DNA of 64,000 nt from Pseudomonas sp. F(2018) (GTDB taxonomy: Bacteria > Pseudomonadota > Gammaproteobacteria > Pseudomonadales > Pseudomonadaceae). The notes beneath the pieces are model-generated. The model was not told the origin of the DNA. It did no database searches and worked only from the letters and a program-made list of their open reading frames with translations. This document shows, one piece after another, positions 45,050 to 54,589 of this stretch. The stretch's first letter is position 1; every line of letters starts with the position of its first letter. The DNA lies in NCBI RefSeq assembly GCF_005508865.1, contig NZ_SCOM01000001.1:1116001-1180000 (forward strand), written 5' to 3'. A program made the position numbers and the translations under genes.

Positions 45050-45725
45050 CAAGTCCGTCCTGAGTTGCCGCAACCTGGGCAAGAGCTACGAGGAAGGCCC
45101 GCAGACGGTCGAGGTGCTGGCCAATGTCGAGCTGGAGCTGCTGCCCGGCGAGCGCGTGGCCATCGTCGGTTCCTCCGGCTCGGGCAAGAGCACCCTGCTG
45201 AACATGCTCGGCGGCCTGGATACGCCGAGCAAGGGCAGCGTCTGGCTGGCCGGCGAGGAACTCTCGGCGCTCAACGAAAAGGCCCGCGGCCTGCTGCGCA
45301 ACCGTGCGCTGGGCTTCGTCTACCAGTTTCACCACCTGCTGCCGGAATTCACCGCGCTGGAAAACGTGTGCATGCCGCTGCTGATCGGCAAGACGCCGAT
45401 CCCGGAGGCGCGCCAGCGTGCCACCGCGCTGCTGGAGCGGGTCGGCCTCGGTCATCGCCTGTCGCACAAGCCGGCCGAGCTGTCTGGTGGCGAGCGCCAG
45501 CGCGTGGCCATCGCCCGCGCCCTGGTCAACAACCCGGCGCTGGTGCTGCTCGACGAGCCGACCGGCAACCTCGACCAGCACACCGCCCAGGGCATTCAGG
45601 ACCTGATGCGCGAGCTCAGCTCCTCGTCGCAGACCGCCTTCCTGGTGGTGACCCATGATCCGCAACTGGCAGGGCAGATGGATCGCGTGCTGCGCCTGGA
45701 AGACGGCAAGCTGGTGGCTGCCTGA
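45042..45725 (+). CDS. lolD: Lipoprotein-releasing system ATPase LolD
   Basis: This 227-aa ABC ATPase powers release of outer-membrane lipoproteins to LolA. Walker A Gly-Ser-Ser-Gly-Ser-Gly-Lys-Ser-Thr, the Q-loop, a Tyr-Gln-Phe-His-His-Leu-Leu-Pro-Glu Lol-specific segment, Leu-Ser-Gly-Gly-Glu-Arg-Gln-Arg and Walker B Leu-Leu-Asp-Glu-Pro-Thr are complete. The start ATG at 45042 lies within the end of lolC, and lolE begins one base after its stop. Confidence 0.95.
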   Translation: MSDKSVLSCRNLGKSYEEGPQTVEVLANVELELLPGERVAIVGSSGSGKSTLLNMLGGLDTPSKGSVWLAGEELSALNEKARGLLRNRALGFVYQFHHLLPEFTALENVCMPLLIGKTPIPEARQRATALLERVGLGHRLSHKPAELSGGERQRVAIARALVNNPALVLLDEPTGNLDQHTAQGIQDLMRELSSSSQTAFLVVTHDPQLAGQMDRVLRLEDGKLVAA

Positions 45726-45726
45726 T

Positions 45727-46971
45727 ATGTTCCGGCCACTCGCGATCTTCGTTGGCGCCCGCTACACCCGGGCCAAGCGGCGCAACCACTACATCTCGTT
45801 CATCTCGCTGACCTCGATGATCGGCCTGGCGCTTGGCGTGCTGGCGATGATCGTGGTGCTGTCGGTGATGAATGGTTTCCAGAAGGAAATGAGCTCGCGC
45901 ATTCTCGGCATGGTGCCGCACGCCACCCTGTCCGCGCAGCAGCCGCTGGACGACTGGCAGGCGGTGGCCGCCGCCGCCATGAAGCACCAGCAGGTGACCG
46001 GCGCCGCGCCCTTCGCCGAGCTGGAGGGCATGTTCTCCTACAAGGGCACCATGCAGCCGATCCAGATCAATGGTATCGATCCGGCCGAGGAGCAGAAGGT
46101 CTCGATCATCGGTCGGCACATGGTCCAGGGCCGCCTGGAGGACCTCAAGCCGGGCGAGTTCGGCGTGGTGCTCGGCGAGATCAGCGCGCGGCGCTTCCGC
46201 CTCAGTGTCGGCGACAAGCTGACCCTGATCGTGCCGGAGCTGAGCAACGCCGCCGGCGGCATTACCCCGCGCATGCTGCGTCTGTCGGTGGTCGGCGTGT
46301 TCAAGGTCGGCGCCGAGCTGGATGGCAGCCTGGCGCTGATCAACATCGCCGACGCCTCCAGCATCCAGCGCATGAACGAAGGGCAGGTGCAGAGCGTGCG
46401 CATCGCCCTCAAGGACCTGTACCAGGCGCCGCAGGTGTCTGCCGCCATTGCCAAGGAGTTGGGCGCCGGCTACAAGTCGATCGACTGGACCCGTACCCAG
46501 GGCAGCCTGTTCAGCGCCATGCAGATGGAGAAGACCATGATCGGTCTGCTTCTGCTGCTGATCATCGCGGTGGCTGCCTTCAACATCATTGCCACGCTGA
46601 TCATGGTGGTCGCCGACAAGCGCGCCGACATCGCCATCCTGCGTACCCTGGGTGCCACGCCGGGGCAGATCATGGCCACCTTCATGGTCCAGGGCACGGT
46701 GATCGGCAGCATCGGCACCCTGATCGGTGGCGTGCTGGGCGTGATCGTCGCGCTCAATGTCAGCAGCTGGGTGGCTTGGCTGGAGCGGGTCAGCGGCGCG
46801 CATATCTTCAGCTCGGACGTGTACTTCATCAGCAGCCTGCCGTCCGATCTGCGCGGCCTGGACGTGCTGCTGATCTGCGGCGCGGCACTGAGCATGAGCT
46901 TCCTCGCCACGCTGTACCCGTCCTGGCGTGCCTCACGCACCCAGCCGGCCGAGGCGCTGCGCTACGAGTGA
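45727..46971 (+). CDS. lolE: Lipoprotein-releasing system permease LolE
   Basis: This 414-aa paralogue of LolC has the same four-helix topology. LolE binds the lipoprotein substrate in the E. coli complex. It carries Ala-Ile-Leu-Arg-Thr-Leu-Gly-Ala-Thr in the last third. It completes a lolCDE operon with a strong terminator right after it. Having separate LolC and LolE, as opposed to a single LolF, fits gammaproteobacteria. Confidence 0.93.
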   Translation: MFRPLAIFVGARYTRAKRRNHYISFISLTSMIGLALGVLAMIVVLSVMNGFQKEMSSRILGMVPHATLSAQQPLDDWQAVAAAAMKHQQVTGAAPFAELEGMFSYKGTMQPIQINGIDPAEEQKVSIIGRHMVQGRLEDLKPGEFGVVLGEISARRFRLSVGDKLTLIVPELSNAAGGITPRMLRLSVVGVFKVGAELDGSLALINIADASSIQRMNEGQVQSVRIALKDLYQAPQVSAAIAKELGAGYKSIDWTRTQGSLFSAMQMEKTMIGLLLLLIIAVAAFNIIATLIMVVADKRADIAILRTLGATPGQIMATFMVQGTVIGSIGTLIGGVLGVIVALNVSSWVAWLERVSGAHIFSSDVYFISSLPSDLRGLDVLLICGAALSMSFLATLYPSWRASRTQPAEALRYE

Positions 46972-46975
46972 AGAC

Positions 46976-47004
46976 AAAAACGCCGCGATCATCGCGGCGT
47001 TTTT
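46976..47004. terminator. Bidirectional terminator between lolE and the DUF2062 gene
   Basis: AAAAACGCCGCGAT and ATCGCGGCGTTTTT pair around a single C (effective loop of about five bases). The A-run and T-run let it stop transcription from both convergent genes. Confidence 0.93.
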
Positions 47005-47007
47005 CAT

Positions 47008-47535
47008 TCAGTTGGCGGCCTGACGACGGCGCTCGGCGCGCTTGCGCCAGCTGTGCGCCACCCACCAGCGCCAGTACAGCATGGTCACGCCATAACCCAG
47101 TGCGCCGAGCAGCGCGCCGGTGACGACCGAGCCGAGCAGGAACGGCTTCCAGACGATGGCCAGCTCGCCGCTGATCCATTCCCAGGTCAGCTCGTCCGGC
47201 AGCTCCATCGGCGGAATACCGAGCAACCAGCTGCCCATCTTGTAGGTGCAGTAGAAGATCGGCGGCATGGTGAAGGGGTTGGTCAGCCACACCAGGCCCA
47301 CCGAGATCGGCAGGTTGGCGCGGATCGGAATCGCCAGGCAGGCGGCGATCAGCATCTGCGCAGGCGCCGGGATGAATGCGGCGAACAGGCCGGCAGCCAT
47401 GGCACGCGCCACCGAATGGCGGTTCAGGTGCCAGAGGTTGGGATCGTGCAGCAAGGCGCCGAGGAAGCGCAGTGACTTGTGTTCCCGGATCGTCTCCGGA
47501 TTGGGCATGTAGCGTTTGAACAGACGACGAGGCAT
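47008..47535 (-). CDS. DUF2062 membrane protein
   Basis: This 175-aa protein has a basic cytoplasmic N-terminus, two or three hydrophobic helices (about residues 48-95 and 128-152) and a basic C-terminal tail. The Asn-Pro-Phe-Thr-Met-Pro-Pro motif (about 86-92) is typical of DUF2062. Function unknown. The ATG at 47535 fits the family start; the 34 open codons upstream show no homologous character. It is divergent from comEC. A minus-strand CATAAT at 47568-47563 may be its -10. Confidence 0.85.
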   Translation of the reverse strand: MPRRLFKRYMPNPETIREHKSLRFLGALLHDPNLWHLNRHSVARAMAAGLFAAFIPAPAQMLIAACLAIPIRANLPISVGLVWLTNPFTMPPIFYCTYKMGSWLLGIPPMELPDELTWEWISGELAIVWKPFLLGSVVTGALLGALGYGVTMLYWRWWVAHSWRKRAERRRQAAN

Positions 47536-47629
47536 GGGCAGTCTCGGGAAAAACGAGCGGCTATTATGCACCGATGGTCGCAGGCAGGCTTGGCCGCATT
47601 GTGACAACCGATAACCCAGGATGGGAAAG

Positions 47630-49855
47630 ATGCGCACAGGGATGCTCGCGCTGGGTACAGGCCTGGCCTGCCTGCCGTTACTGCCGGAGTTGCCGCCGAC
47701 CTGGCTGTTGCTGACGCTGCTGCCCGTGGCGTTGATGCTATTGCCGTGGCGCAGCTATGCCATCTCCTTCCTGTTGTTCGGCTTTGTCTGGGCTTGCTGG
47801 AGCGCCCAGGCGGCGCTGGATGATCGCCTGCTTCCCGAGCTGGACGGCCGCACCCTGTGGCTGGAGGGGAGGGTGAGCGGCCTGCCGGAGGTGAGCGAGG
47901 GCGTGGTGCGCTTCCAGTTGGAAGAGCCGATAGCGCGTGCGCACCGGCTGCCCGCACGGCTGCGCCTGTCCTGGTACGACGGTCCGCCCGTGCTGGCCGG
48001 CGAGCGCTGGCGCCTGGCGGTCAAGCTCAAGCGCCCACGTGGCCTGGTCAATCCGCAGGGCTTCGATTACGAGGCCTGGCTGCTGGCCCAGCGCATCGGC
48101 GCTACCGGCACCATCAAGCAGGGCGAGCGATTGGGCGAGGCATCGGGACCTGCCGCCTGGCGCGATGAGCTGCGCCAGCGCCTGCTCAGCGTCGAGGCGC
48201 ACGGCCGCGCCGGCGGGTTGGCGGCGCTGGTGCTCGGCGACGACTCCGGCCTCAGTCGCGCCGATTGGCGCACATTGCAGGACACCGGCACCGTGCACCT
48301 GCTGGTGATCTCCGGCCAGCACGTGGCGCTGCTCGCCGCCGTGCTCTATGGCCTGGTCGCCGGTCTGGCCCGCCTCGGTCTCTGGCCGCGCCTGCTGCCC
48401 TGGCTGCCCTGGGCCTGTGGCCTGGCCTTCGCCGGTGCGCTGGGCTATGGCCTGCTGGCCGGCTTCGAGGTGCCGGTACGGCGTGCCTGCGTGATGGTGG
48501 CGCTGGCGCTGCTCTGGCGCCTGCGCTTTCGACACCTTGGGCTGTGGTGGCCGCTGGCGCTGGCGTTCATTCTGGTGTTGCTGGTCGAGCCACTGGCCAG
48601 CCTGCAGGCGGGCTTCTGGTTGTCGTTCGGCGCGGTGGGGGCGCTGGTCTGGGTATTCGGCGGGCGGCTCGGCGCCTGGTCCTGGTGGCGCGTCTGGTGG
48701 CGGGCGCAGTGGACGCTGGCCCTGGGGCTGTTGCCAATGTTCTTCGCCCTCGGTCTGCCGTTGAGCCTGAGCGGCCCGCTGGCCAACTTGGTCGCCGTGC
48801 CCTGGGTCAGTCTGCTGGTGGTGCCGCTGGCGTTGCTCGGCACCCTACTGTTGCCGGTGCCCTGGCTGGGGGAGGGACTACTGTGGCTGGCCGGCGGCCT
48901 GCTGGAAATCCTGTTCCAGCTGCTGGCCTGGATCGCGGCGTTACTACCGGCCTGGCTACCCACCGCGCTGCCGCTCTGGTGCTGGCTGATCGGCAGCCTG
49001 GGCGTGTTGTTATGCCTGGCGCCGGCCGGTGTGCCGCTGCGGGCGTTGGGCCTGGTGATGCTGCTGGCATTCGTTGCGCCGCCGCGTGAACGAATTCCGC
49101 CGGGGCAGGCGGAAGTCTGGCAGCTGGATGTCGGCCAGGGCCTGTCCGTGCTGGTGCGCACCCGCGAGCATGTGCTGCTGTACGACGCCGGGCCGCGTTT
49201 TGGCGATTTCGATCTGGGTGAGCGGGTGGTGCTGCCGTCGCTGCGCCAGCTCGGTGTGTCGCGCCTCGACCTGATGCTGCTCAGTCATGCCGACAGCGAT
49301 CATGCCGGCGGGGCGGAGGCGCTGGCGCGTGGTCTGCCGATCGACCGCGTGCTGAGTGGCGAGGCGGCTGTGTTGCCGGTGAGTCTGGTGGCGCAGCCGT
49401 GTATCGACGGGGCGAGCTGGAGCTGGGATGGCGTGCGCTTCACCACCTGGCGCTGGGTCGGGGCGGGAGAGGGCAACCCGGCTTCCTGCCTGCTCAAGGT
49501 CGAGGCAGCAGGCGAGCGGCTGCTGCTGACCGGCGATATAGATGAGGCGGCGGAAGCGGCGCTGCTGGCGGCCGGTCGCGATCTGCGCGCCGATTGGCTG
49601 CAGGTGCCGCACCATGGCAGCCGCAGCTCGTCGTCGGCGGCGTTTCTCGATGCGGTGGCGCCACGGGCTGCCTTGCTCTCGCGAGGTTGGCACAATCCCT
49701 TCGGTCATCCGCACCCGACTGTGCTGGCGCGTTATCGCGAGCGCGACATTACCCTGTATGACAGCGCCGAACGTGGCGCCGTACGCGTGCAGCTGGGCGC
49801 TGGGGAAGGCGTTTCCAGCTGGCGCGAGCGTCCGCGTTTCTGGCGGGAAAAATGA
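47630..49855 (+). CDS. comEC: DNA uptake/competence protein ComEC/Rec2
   Basis: This 741-aa polytopic inner-membrane protein forms the channel for incoming single-stranded DNA. An N-terminal hydrophobic bundle and OB-like domain (1-160) are followed by the Competence domain with many helices (about 180-480) and a C-terminal metallo-beta-lactamase-like domain (about 500-741). The latter shows the Ser-His-Ala-Asp-Ser-Asp-His-Ala-Gly-Gly metal site, consistent with nuclease activity. I chose the ATG at 47630, with AGGA 8 bases upstream, over the ATG at 47621, which has no room for a ribosome binding site. All domains are intact, so the DNA translocation step appears functional. Confidence 0.92.
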   Translation: MRTGMLALGTGLACLPLLPELPPTWLLLTLLPVALMLLPWRSYAISFLLFGFVWACWSAQAALDDRLLPELDGRTLWLEGRVSGLPEVSEGVVRFQLEEPIARAHRLPARLRLSWYDGPPVLAGERWRLAVKLKRPRGLVNPQGFDYEAWLLAQRIGATGTIKQGERLGEASGPAAWRDELRQRLLSVEAHGRAGGLAALVLGDDSGLSRADWRTLQDTGTVHLLVISGQHVALLAAVLYGLVAGLARLGLWPRLLPWLPWACGLAFAGALGYGLLAGFEVPVRRACVMVALALLWRLRFRHLGLWWPLALAFILVLLVEPLASLQAGFWLSFGAVGALVWVFGGRLGAWSWWRVWWRAQWTLALGLLPMFFALGLPLSLSGPLANLVAVPWVSLLVVPLALLGTLLLPVPWLGEGLLWLAGGLLEILFQLLAWIAALLPAWLPTALPLWCWLIGSLGVLLCLAPAGVPLRALGLVMLLAFVAPPRERIPPGQAEVWQLDVGQGLSVLVRTREHVLLYDAGPRFGDFDLGERVVLPSLRQLGVSRLDLMLLSHADSDHAGGAEALARGLPIDRVLSGEAAVLPVSLVAQPCIDGASWSWDGVRFTTWRWVGAGEGNPASCLLKVEAAGERLLLTGDIDEAAEAALLAAGRDLRADWLQVPHHGSRSSSSAAFLDAVAPRAALLSRGWHNPFGHPHPTVLARYRERDITLYDSAERGAVRVQLGAGEGVSSWRERPRFWREK

Positions 49856-49928
49856 GAACCGGGGTGGTCTGCGCCGACTCGACCCTATGCTAGAGTGGCG
49901 CCACTTTTCCGAGTGGGGATGCACTGCC

Positions 49929-50600
49929 GTGTGGGAGCTGGTCAAATCTGGTGGCTGGATGATGCTGCCGATCATTCTGAGTTCTATCGTTGCCGCCGGC
50001 ATCACTGCCGAACGTCTCTGGACCCTGCGCGCCAGCCGTATCGCGCCACCCCATCTGCTGGGTCAGGTGTGGCTGTGGATCAAGGAAAAGAAGCTCACCA
50101 ACGACAAGCTCAAGGAGCTGCGTGCCAACTCGCCGCTGGGGCAGATCCTCGCTGCCGGCCTGGCCAACTCCAAGCATGGCCGCGAGATCATGAAGGAGTG
50201 CATCGAGGAGGCGGCTGGTCGCGTCATCCATGATCTGGAGCGCTATCTCAACACCCTCGGCACCATCGCCGGCATTGCGCCGCTGCTCGGCCTGCTCGGC
50301 ACCGTGCTGGGCATGATCGATATCTTCAGCGCCTTCATGGGCACCCACATGGCCAACGCCTCGGTGCTCGCCGGCGGTATCGCCAAGGCCCTGATCACCA
50401 CCGCCGCCGGCCTGTTCGTGGCCATCCCGGCGCTGTTCTTCCACCGCTTCCTGGTGCGCCGCGTCGACGAGCTGGTGGTCGGTATGGAGCAGGAGGCGAT
50501 CAAGCTGGTGGAAGTGGTGCAGGGCGACCGTGACGTCGACCTGGGCAACGGCAGCGCCCCCGCGCCGAAAGAAGCCCGCAAAGAGAGCAAGAAGGCGTGA
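49929..50600 (+). CDS. exbB: ExbB/TolQ-type proton channel protein
   Basis: This 223-aa inner-membrane protein has three helices (about residues 10-28, 105-130 and 150-175) with the TolQ/ExbB pattern [15 protein letters not shown] and Gly-Ile-Ala-Lys-Ala-Leu. With ExbD it uses the proton gradient to drive envelope machinery. The start could be this GTG or the ATG at 49887 (14 codons more). The ATG sits inside a promoter-like TATGCTAGAGT, so the GTG is preferred. It is the first gene of the run to murB. Its TonB- or Tol-like partner is not in the window. Confidence 0.85.
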   Translation: MWELVKSGGWMMLPIILSSIVAAGITAERLWTLRASRIAPPHLLGQVWLWIKEKKLTNDKLKELRANSPLGQILAAGLANSKHGREIMKECIEEAAGRVIHDLERYLNTLGTIAGIAPLLGLLGTVLGMIDIFSAFMGTHMANASVLAGGIAKALITTAAGLFVAIPALFFHRFLVRRVDELVVGMEQEAIKLVEVVQGDRDVDLGNGSAPAPKEARKESKKA

Positions 50601-51028
50601 AGTTCCGGCGCAAACAGCGGGAGAACAATGTCGAGATCAACCTGGCGTCGTTGATCGACGTGGTGTTCATCCTGCTGCTGTTCTTCGTGGTCACCACCAC
50701 CTTCACCCGCGAGACCCAGCTCAAGGTCGACCTGCCGGAAGCCGCCAGCGGCACGCCGCCGGAAGACACCGCGCTGAAGCAGATGGAAGTCCTGATCAGT
50801 GCCGAGGGCAGCTACTCGCTGAATGGCCAGGCGCTGCTCAAGAGCGATCTGGACGGCCTGATGGCGGCGCTGGGCAAGGAGTCCGGCGGCGACAACAGCC
50901 TGCCGCTGTCCATCAGCGCCGACGCCAAGACCCCGCACCAGGCGGTGATCACCGCCATGGACGCCGCCGGCAAGATGGGCTTCTCCCACCTGCGCATCAC
51001 CACGGTCGAGGCCGAGGCCAAGCCTTGA
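50597..51028 (+). CDS. exbD: ExbD/TolR-type protein
   Basis: This 143-aa protein has a short cytoplasmic N-terminus, one membrane helix (about residues 18-38) with the essential protonatable Asp ([12 protein letters not shown]), and a periplasmic domain. It starts with GTG overlapping the exbB stop (GTGA). Apparent homologue of PA2982 (recalled). Position next to lpxK suggests a role in envelope transport, but the driven partner is unknown. Confidence 0.9.
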   Translation: MKFRRKQRENNVEINLASLIDVVFILLLFFVVTTTFTRETQLKVDLPEAASGTPPEDTALKQMEVLISAEGSYSLNGQALLKSDLDGLMAALGKESGGDNSLPLSISADAKTPHQAVITAMDAAGKMGFSHLRITTVEAEAKP

Positions 51029-52029
51029 GCCTGGCCGACCGGCTGACCGCCGCCTGGTACCACGGCCACCCGGCCCTGACCCTGCTGCGCCCGCTGGAGT
51101 GGTTGTACCGGCGGGTGGTGCAGGGCAAGCGCCGCGCCTTCCTGGCCGGCGAGGGCGATATCTACCGCGCGCCGGTGCCGGTGCTGGTGGTCGGCAACGT
51201 CACCGTTGGCGGCACCGGCAAGACCCCCATGATTCTCTGGCTGATCGAGCGCTGCCGTGCCCGTGGCCTGCGCGTCGGCGTGGTCAGTCGTGGCTATGGC
51301 GCGACGCCGCCGCAGCTGCCCTGGCGGGTCCGCGCCGACGACCCGGCCAGCCACGCCGGCGACGAGCCGCTGCTGATCGTCCAGCGCAGCGGCGTGCCGC
51401 TGGTGATCGACCCGCGGCGGGCCCGCGCCGTGCAGGCCTTGCTGGAGCAGGAGCCACTCGACCTGATCCTCAGCGATGACGGCCTGCAGCATTACCGCCT
51501 GGCCCGCGATATCGAACTGGTATTGATCGATGCTGCGCGTGGCCTGGGTAATCGCCGCTGCCTGCCTGCCGGTCCCCTGCGCGAGCCGGCCGAGCGCCTG
51601 GCCGAGGTCGACGCGGTGCTGCGCAACGGCGCCGCCGAGGATGGCGAGGAGGGCTACGCCCTGCAGCTGCGGCCAACCGCCCTGGTCAATCTGCTCAGCG
51701 GCGAGCGCGTCGGCCTCGAGCATTTCGCGCCGGGCCAGCAGGTCCATGCGGTAGCCGGCATCGGCAATCCGCAGCGTTTCTTCAATACCCTCGAAGCGCT
51801 AAACTGGCGGCCGATCGCGCATCCCTTCGCCGACCACGCCAGCTACAGCCCCGAGGCCCTGCAATTCAGCCCGCCGCTGCCGCTGCTGATGACCGAGAAG
51901 GATGCGGTGAAATGCCGAGCCTTCGCCGCCGCCGACTGGTGGTACCTGGCGGTGGATGCGGCGCCGTCACCGGCCTTCGTCGCCTGGTTCGATGCGCGCC
52001 TGGATCGCCTGCCGTCCGCCCGGCCCTGA
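51025..52029 (+). CDS. lpxK: Tetraacyldisaccharide 4'-kinase LpxK
   Basis: This 334-aa inner-membrane-associated kinase phosphorylates the lipid A precursor at the 4' position. It has an N-terminal amphipathic/hydrophobic region (residues 1-25), Walker A [11 protein letters not shown] (about 58-68) and the Asp-Asp-Gly-Leu-Gln-His motif. The start is a rare TTG at 51025 overlapping the exbD stop (TTGA). It gives Met-Ser-Leu-Ala-Asp-Arg-Leu, which aligns with the recalled P. aeruginosa start. Translation is probably coupled to exbD. Confidence 0.92.
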   Translation: MSLADRLTAAWYHGHPALTLLRPLEWLYRRVVQGKRRAFLAGEGDIYRAPVPVLVVGNVTVGGTGKTPMILWLIERCRARGLRVGVVSRGYGATPPQLPWRVRADDPASHAGDEPLLIVQRSGVPLVIDPRRARAVQALLEQEPLDLILSDDGLQHYRLARDIELVLIDAARGLGNRRCLPAGPLREPAERLAEVDAVLRNGAAEDGEEGYALQLRPTALVNLLSGERVGLEHFAPGQQVHAVAGIGNPQRFFNTLEALNWRPIAHPFADHASYSPEALQFSPPLPLLMTEKDAVKCRAFAAADWWYLAVDAAPSPAFVAWFDARLDRLPSARP

Positions 52030-52065
52030 GTTTTCGCGTTTTCCCACCTCTCCGAGGATTCCCCC

Positions 52066-52251
52066 ATGGACCCCAAACTGCTCGACATCCTGGCCTGTCC
52101 GGTGTGCAAGGGCCCGCTGCAGCTTTCCGAAGACAAGTCCGAGCTGATCAGCAAGGGCGCCGGCCTGGCCTATCCGATTCGCGACGGCATCCCGGTGATG
52201 CTGGAGAGCGAAGCGCGCACCCTGACCACCGATGAGCGCCTGGACAAGTAG
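52066..52251 (+). CDS. ycaR: Trm112-like zinc-ribbon protein YcaR
   Basis: This 61-aa protein of the UPF0434/Trm112 family has Cys11-x-x-Cys14 (Cys-Pro-Val-Cys) and the C-terminal [10 protein letters not shown] that marks the family. Its place between lpxK and kdsB is conserved in many gammaproteobacteria. Its role is not established. The stop TAG directly abuts the kdsB ATG. Confidence 0.92.
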   Translation: MDPKLLDILACPVCKGPLQLSEDKSELISKGAGLAYPIRDGIPVMLESEARTLTTDERLDK

Positions 52252-53013
52252 ATGACTGCCTTCACCGTTGTAATTCCCGCCCGCTACGCCTCCAGCCGCC
52301 TACCCGGCAAGCCGCTGCAGGACATCGCCGGCAAGCCCATGGTCCAGCACGTCTGGGAGCAGACCAAGAAGAGCAGCGCTACCCGCGTGGTGGTGGCTAC
52401 CGACGATGCGCGCATCCTCAAAGCCTGCCAGGGCTTCGGCGCAGAAGTGCTGATGACCCGCGTCGACCACAACTCCGGCACCGACCGTCTGGCCGAAGTG
52501 GCCACCCAGCTGGGCTTGGCCAACGACGCCATCGTGGTCAACGTGCAGGGCGATGAGCCGCTGATTCCGCCGAGCATCATCGATCAGGTGGCCGCCAACC
52601 TGGCCGCCAATCCGCAGGCCGGCATCGCCACCCTGGCCGAGCCGATCGAGGACGTCACCGCGCTGTTCAATCCCAATGTGGTCAAGGTGGTGTCGGACAA
52701 GAGCGGCCTGGCCCTGACCTTCAGCCGCGCGCCGCTGGCCTGGGCTCGCGATGCCTTCGCCAAAAGTCGCGATGCGCTGCCGGAAGGCGTGCCTTACCGT
52801 CGCCACATCGGCATCTACGCCTACCGCGCCGGCTTCCTGCATGACTTCGTTGCCTGGGGCCCGTGCTGGCTGGAAGACACCGAGTGCCTGGAGCAGCTGC
52901 GTGCGCTCTGGCATGGCGTGCGCATCCACGTGGCCGATTCCCTGGAAGCGCCTGCCGCCGGCGTCGATACGCCGGAAGACCTGGAGCGGGTGCGCCGCCT
53001 GTTGGGGGCCTGA
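52252..53013 (+). CDS. kdsB: 3-deoxy-manno-octulosonate cytidylyltransferase KdsB
   Basis: This 253-aa cytosolic enzyme activates KDO as CMP-KDO for lipopolysaccharide. It shows the nucleotide-binding Ile-Pro-Ala-Arg-x-x-Ser-x-Arg-Leu-Pro-Gly-Lys-Pro-Leu (residues 7-21) and Asn-Val-Gln-Gly-Asp-Glu-Pro near 97. Its stop overlaps the ptpA start by one base (TGATG). Confidence 0.96.
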   Translation: MTAFTVVIPARYASSRLPGKPLQDIAGKPMVQHVWEQTKKSSATRVVVATDDARILKACQGFGAEVLMTRVDHNSGTDRLAEVATQLGLANDAIVVNVQGDEPLIPPSIIDQVAANLAANPQAGIATLAEPIEDVTALFNPNVVKVVSDKSGLALTFSRAPLAWARDAFAKSRDALPEGVPYRRHIGIYAYRAGFLHDFVAWGPCWLEDTECLEQLRALWHGVRIHVADSLEAPAAGVDTPEDLERVRRLLGA

Positions 53014-53477
53014 TGCGCGTCCTGTTCGTCTGCATGGGCAATATCTGCCGCTCGCCGACGGCCGAGGGCGTGTTCCGCCAGCGCCTGCTGCAGGCTGGCC
53101 TGCATGAGCGGGTGAGGGTGGACTCCGCCGGCACCGGCGACTGGCATGTGGGCAAGGCCCCGGACGGTCGCTCCAGCCAGGCGGCGCTGAGCCGCGGCTA
53201 CGACCTTTCGAGCCTGCGCGCGCGCCAGGTGCTGCGTGACGACTTCCAGCGTTTCGACCTGATCCTGGCCATGGATCACGACAACCTGGCGCGTCTGCAG
53301 GCTCTGCGGCCTGCCGCTGGCGGCGCCGAGCTGGACCTGCTGCTGCGCCGCTACCAACTGGCGCTGGACGAGGTGCCCGATCCCTATTACGGCGGCGCCG
53401 ACGGCTTTGAGCAGGTGCTAGACCTGATCGAGCAGGCCAGCGATGCGCTGCTCGCCGAGATCAGGGGGCGCCTGTGA
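53013..53477 (+). CDS. ptpA: Low-molecular-weight protein tyrosine phosphatase
   Basis: This 154-aa cysteine phosphatase has the P-loop Cys-Met-Gly-Asn-Ile-Cys-Arg-Ser (residues 7-14) and general acid Asp in Asp-Pro-Tyr-Tyr near the C-terminus. It sits in an envelope operon where the family often dephosphorylates polysaccharide tyrosine kinases. No such kinase is visible in the window (the psl locus is cut before pslE). It overlaps kdsB by one base and murB by four. Confidence 0.93.
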   Translation: MRVLFVCMGNICRSPTAEGVFRQRLLQAGLHERVRVDSAGTGDWHVGKAPDGRSSQAALSRGYDLSSLRARQVLRDDFQRFDLILAMDHDNLARLQALRPAAGGAELDLLLRRYQLALDEVPDPYYGGADGFEQVLDLIEQASDALLAEIRGRL

Positions 53478-54493
53478 GCCTGTGCTTGCAAGAGAATGTT
53501 TCCCTCAAGCCCTTCAATACCTTCGGTGTCGATGTGCGGGCCCGGCTGTTCGCCGAGGCGAACAGCGACGCCGAAGTGCGCGAGGCCCTGGCCCTGGCCG
53601 AGCAGCGCGGTCTGCCGCTGCTGCCGATTGGTGGCGGCAGCAACCTGCTGCTGACCGGCGATATCGAGGCCCTGGTGCTGCGCATGGCCAGTCGCGGCCT
53701 GCGCATCGTCGAAGACGACGGCGCGCGGGTGCTGGTCGAGGCCGAGGCTGGCGAGCCCTGGCATCCCTTCGTGCTGTGGAGCCTGGAGCAGGGCCTGGCC
53801 GGGCTGGAAAATCTCAGCCTGATCCCCGGCACGGTCGGCGCCGCGCCGATGCAGAACATCGGTGCCTACGGCGTGGAGATCAAGGATGTGTTCGCCGGGC
53901 TGACGGCGCTGGACCGCCACAGCGGCGAGCTTTGCGAGTTCGACCTGGAGGCGTGCGCCTTCGCCTACCGCGACAGCCTGTTCAAGCAGCAGCCGGGGCG
54001 CTGGTTGATCCTGCGCGTGCGTTTTGCCCTGACCCGCCAGGCGCGGCTGCACCTGGACTACGGTCCGGTGCGCCAGCGCCTGCAGGCCGAAGGCATCGAG
54101 GCGCCGACGCCTAGCAATGTCAGTCGCGCCATCTGTGCCATCCGCAGCGAGAAATTGCCTGACCCAGCGCAGCTGGGCAATGCCGGCAGCTTCTTCAAGA
54201 ATCCGCTGGTGCCGGTCGAGCTGGCCGAGCGCATTCGCGCCGAGCATGCCGATCTGGTCAGTTATCCGGCGGGAGAGGGGCTGGCCAAGCTGGCGGCCGG
54301 CTGGCTGATCGAGCGGGCCGGGTGGAAGGGCTTCCGCGAAGGCGATGCCGGCGTGCATCGTCTGCAGGCGCTGGTGCTGGTCAACTATGGCGCGGCGAGC
54401 GGCGCCCAGTTGCTGGAGCTGGCTCGGCGCATTCAGCGGGATATCCTGCAGCGCTTCGGTGTGGAGCTGGAGATAGAACCCAACGTGCTCTGA
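53474..54493 (+). CDS. murB: UDP-N-acetylenolpyruvoylglucosamine reductase MurB
   Basis: This 339-aa type I MurB makes UDP-MurNAc with FAD and NADPH. It shows the FAD-binding Gly-Gly-Gly-Ser-Asn (residues 54-58), the Ile-Pro-Gly-Thr-Val-Gly-Ala-Ala-Pro block (about 117-125), and the proton donor Ser in Asn-Ala-Gly-Ser-Phe-Phe-Lys-Asn-Pro. It starts with GTG overlapping the ptpA stop (GTGA) and is the last gene of the operon, facing rne. Confidence 0.96.
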   Translation: MSLCLQENVSLKPFNTFGVDVRARLFAEANSDAEVREALALAEQRGLPLLPIGGGSNLLLTGDIEALVLRMASRGLRIVEDDGARVLVEAEAGEPWHPFVLWSLEQGLAGLENLSLIPGTVGAAPMQNIGAYGVEIKDVFAGLTALDRHSGELCEFDLEACAFAYRDSLFKQQPGRWLILRVRFALTRQARLHLDYGPVRQRLQAEGIEAPTPSNVSRAICAIRSEKLPDPAQLGNAGSFFKNPLVPVELAERIRAEHADLVSYPAGEGLAKLAAGWLIERAGWKGFREGDAGVHRLQALVLVNYGAASGAQLLELARRIQRDILQRFGVELEIEPNVL

Positions 54494-54531
54494 GCACAGC
54501 GCAGGCAGTTGGCGGCCGATAGGCCGAAACG

Positions 54532-54561
54532 AAAAAGGGGATGCCGAAGCATCCCCTTTTT
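54532..54561. terminator. Bidirectional terminator between murB and rne
   Basis: A 13-bp stem AAAAAGGGGATGC / GCATCCCCTTTTT with a CGAA loop lies between the convergent stops. A and T runs serve both directions. Confidence 0.95.
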
Positions 54562-54566
54562 CTTGG

Positions 54567-54589
54567 ACCGCAGATCTTAGATCTGCGGT
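54567..54589. repeat. Palindrome with the rne stop codon in its loop
   Basis: ACCGCAGATC and GATCTGCGGT form a perfect 10-bp stem. The 3-nt loop (54577-54579) is exactly the rne stop codon TAA read on the minus strand. Confidence 0.85.
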
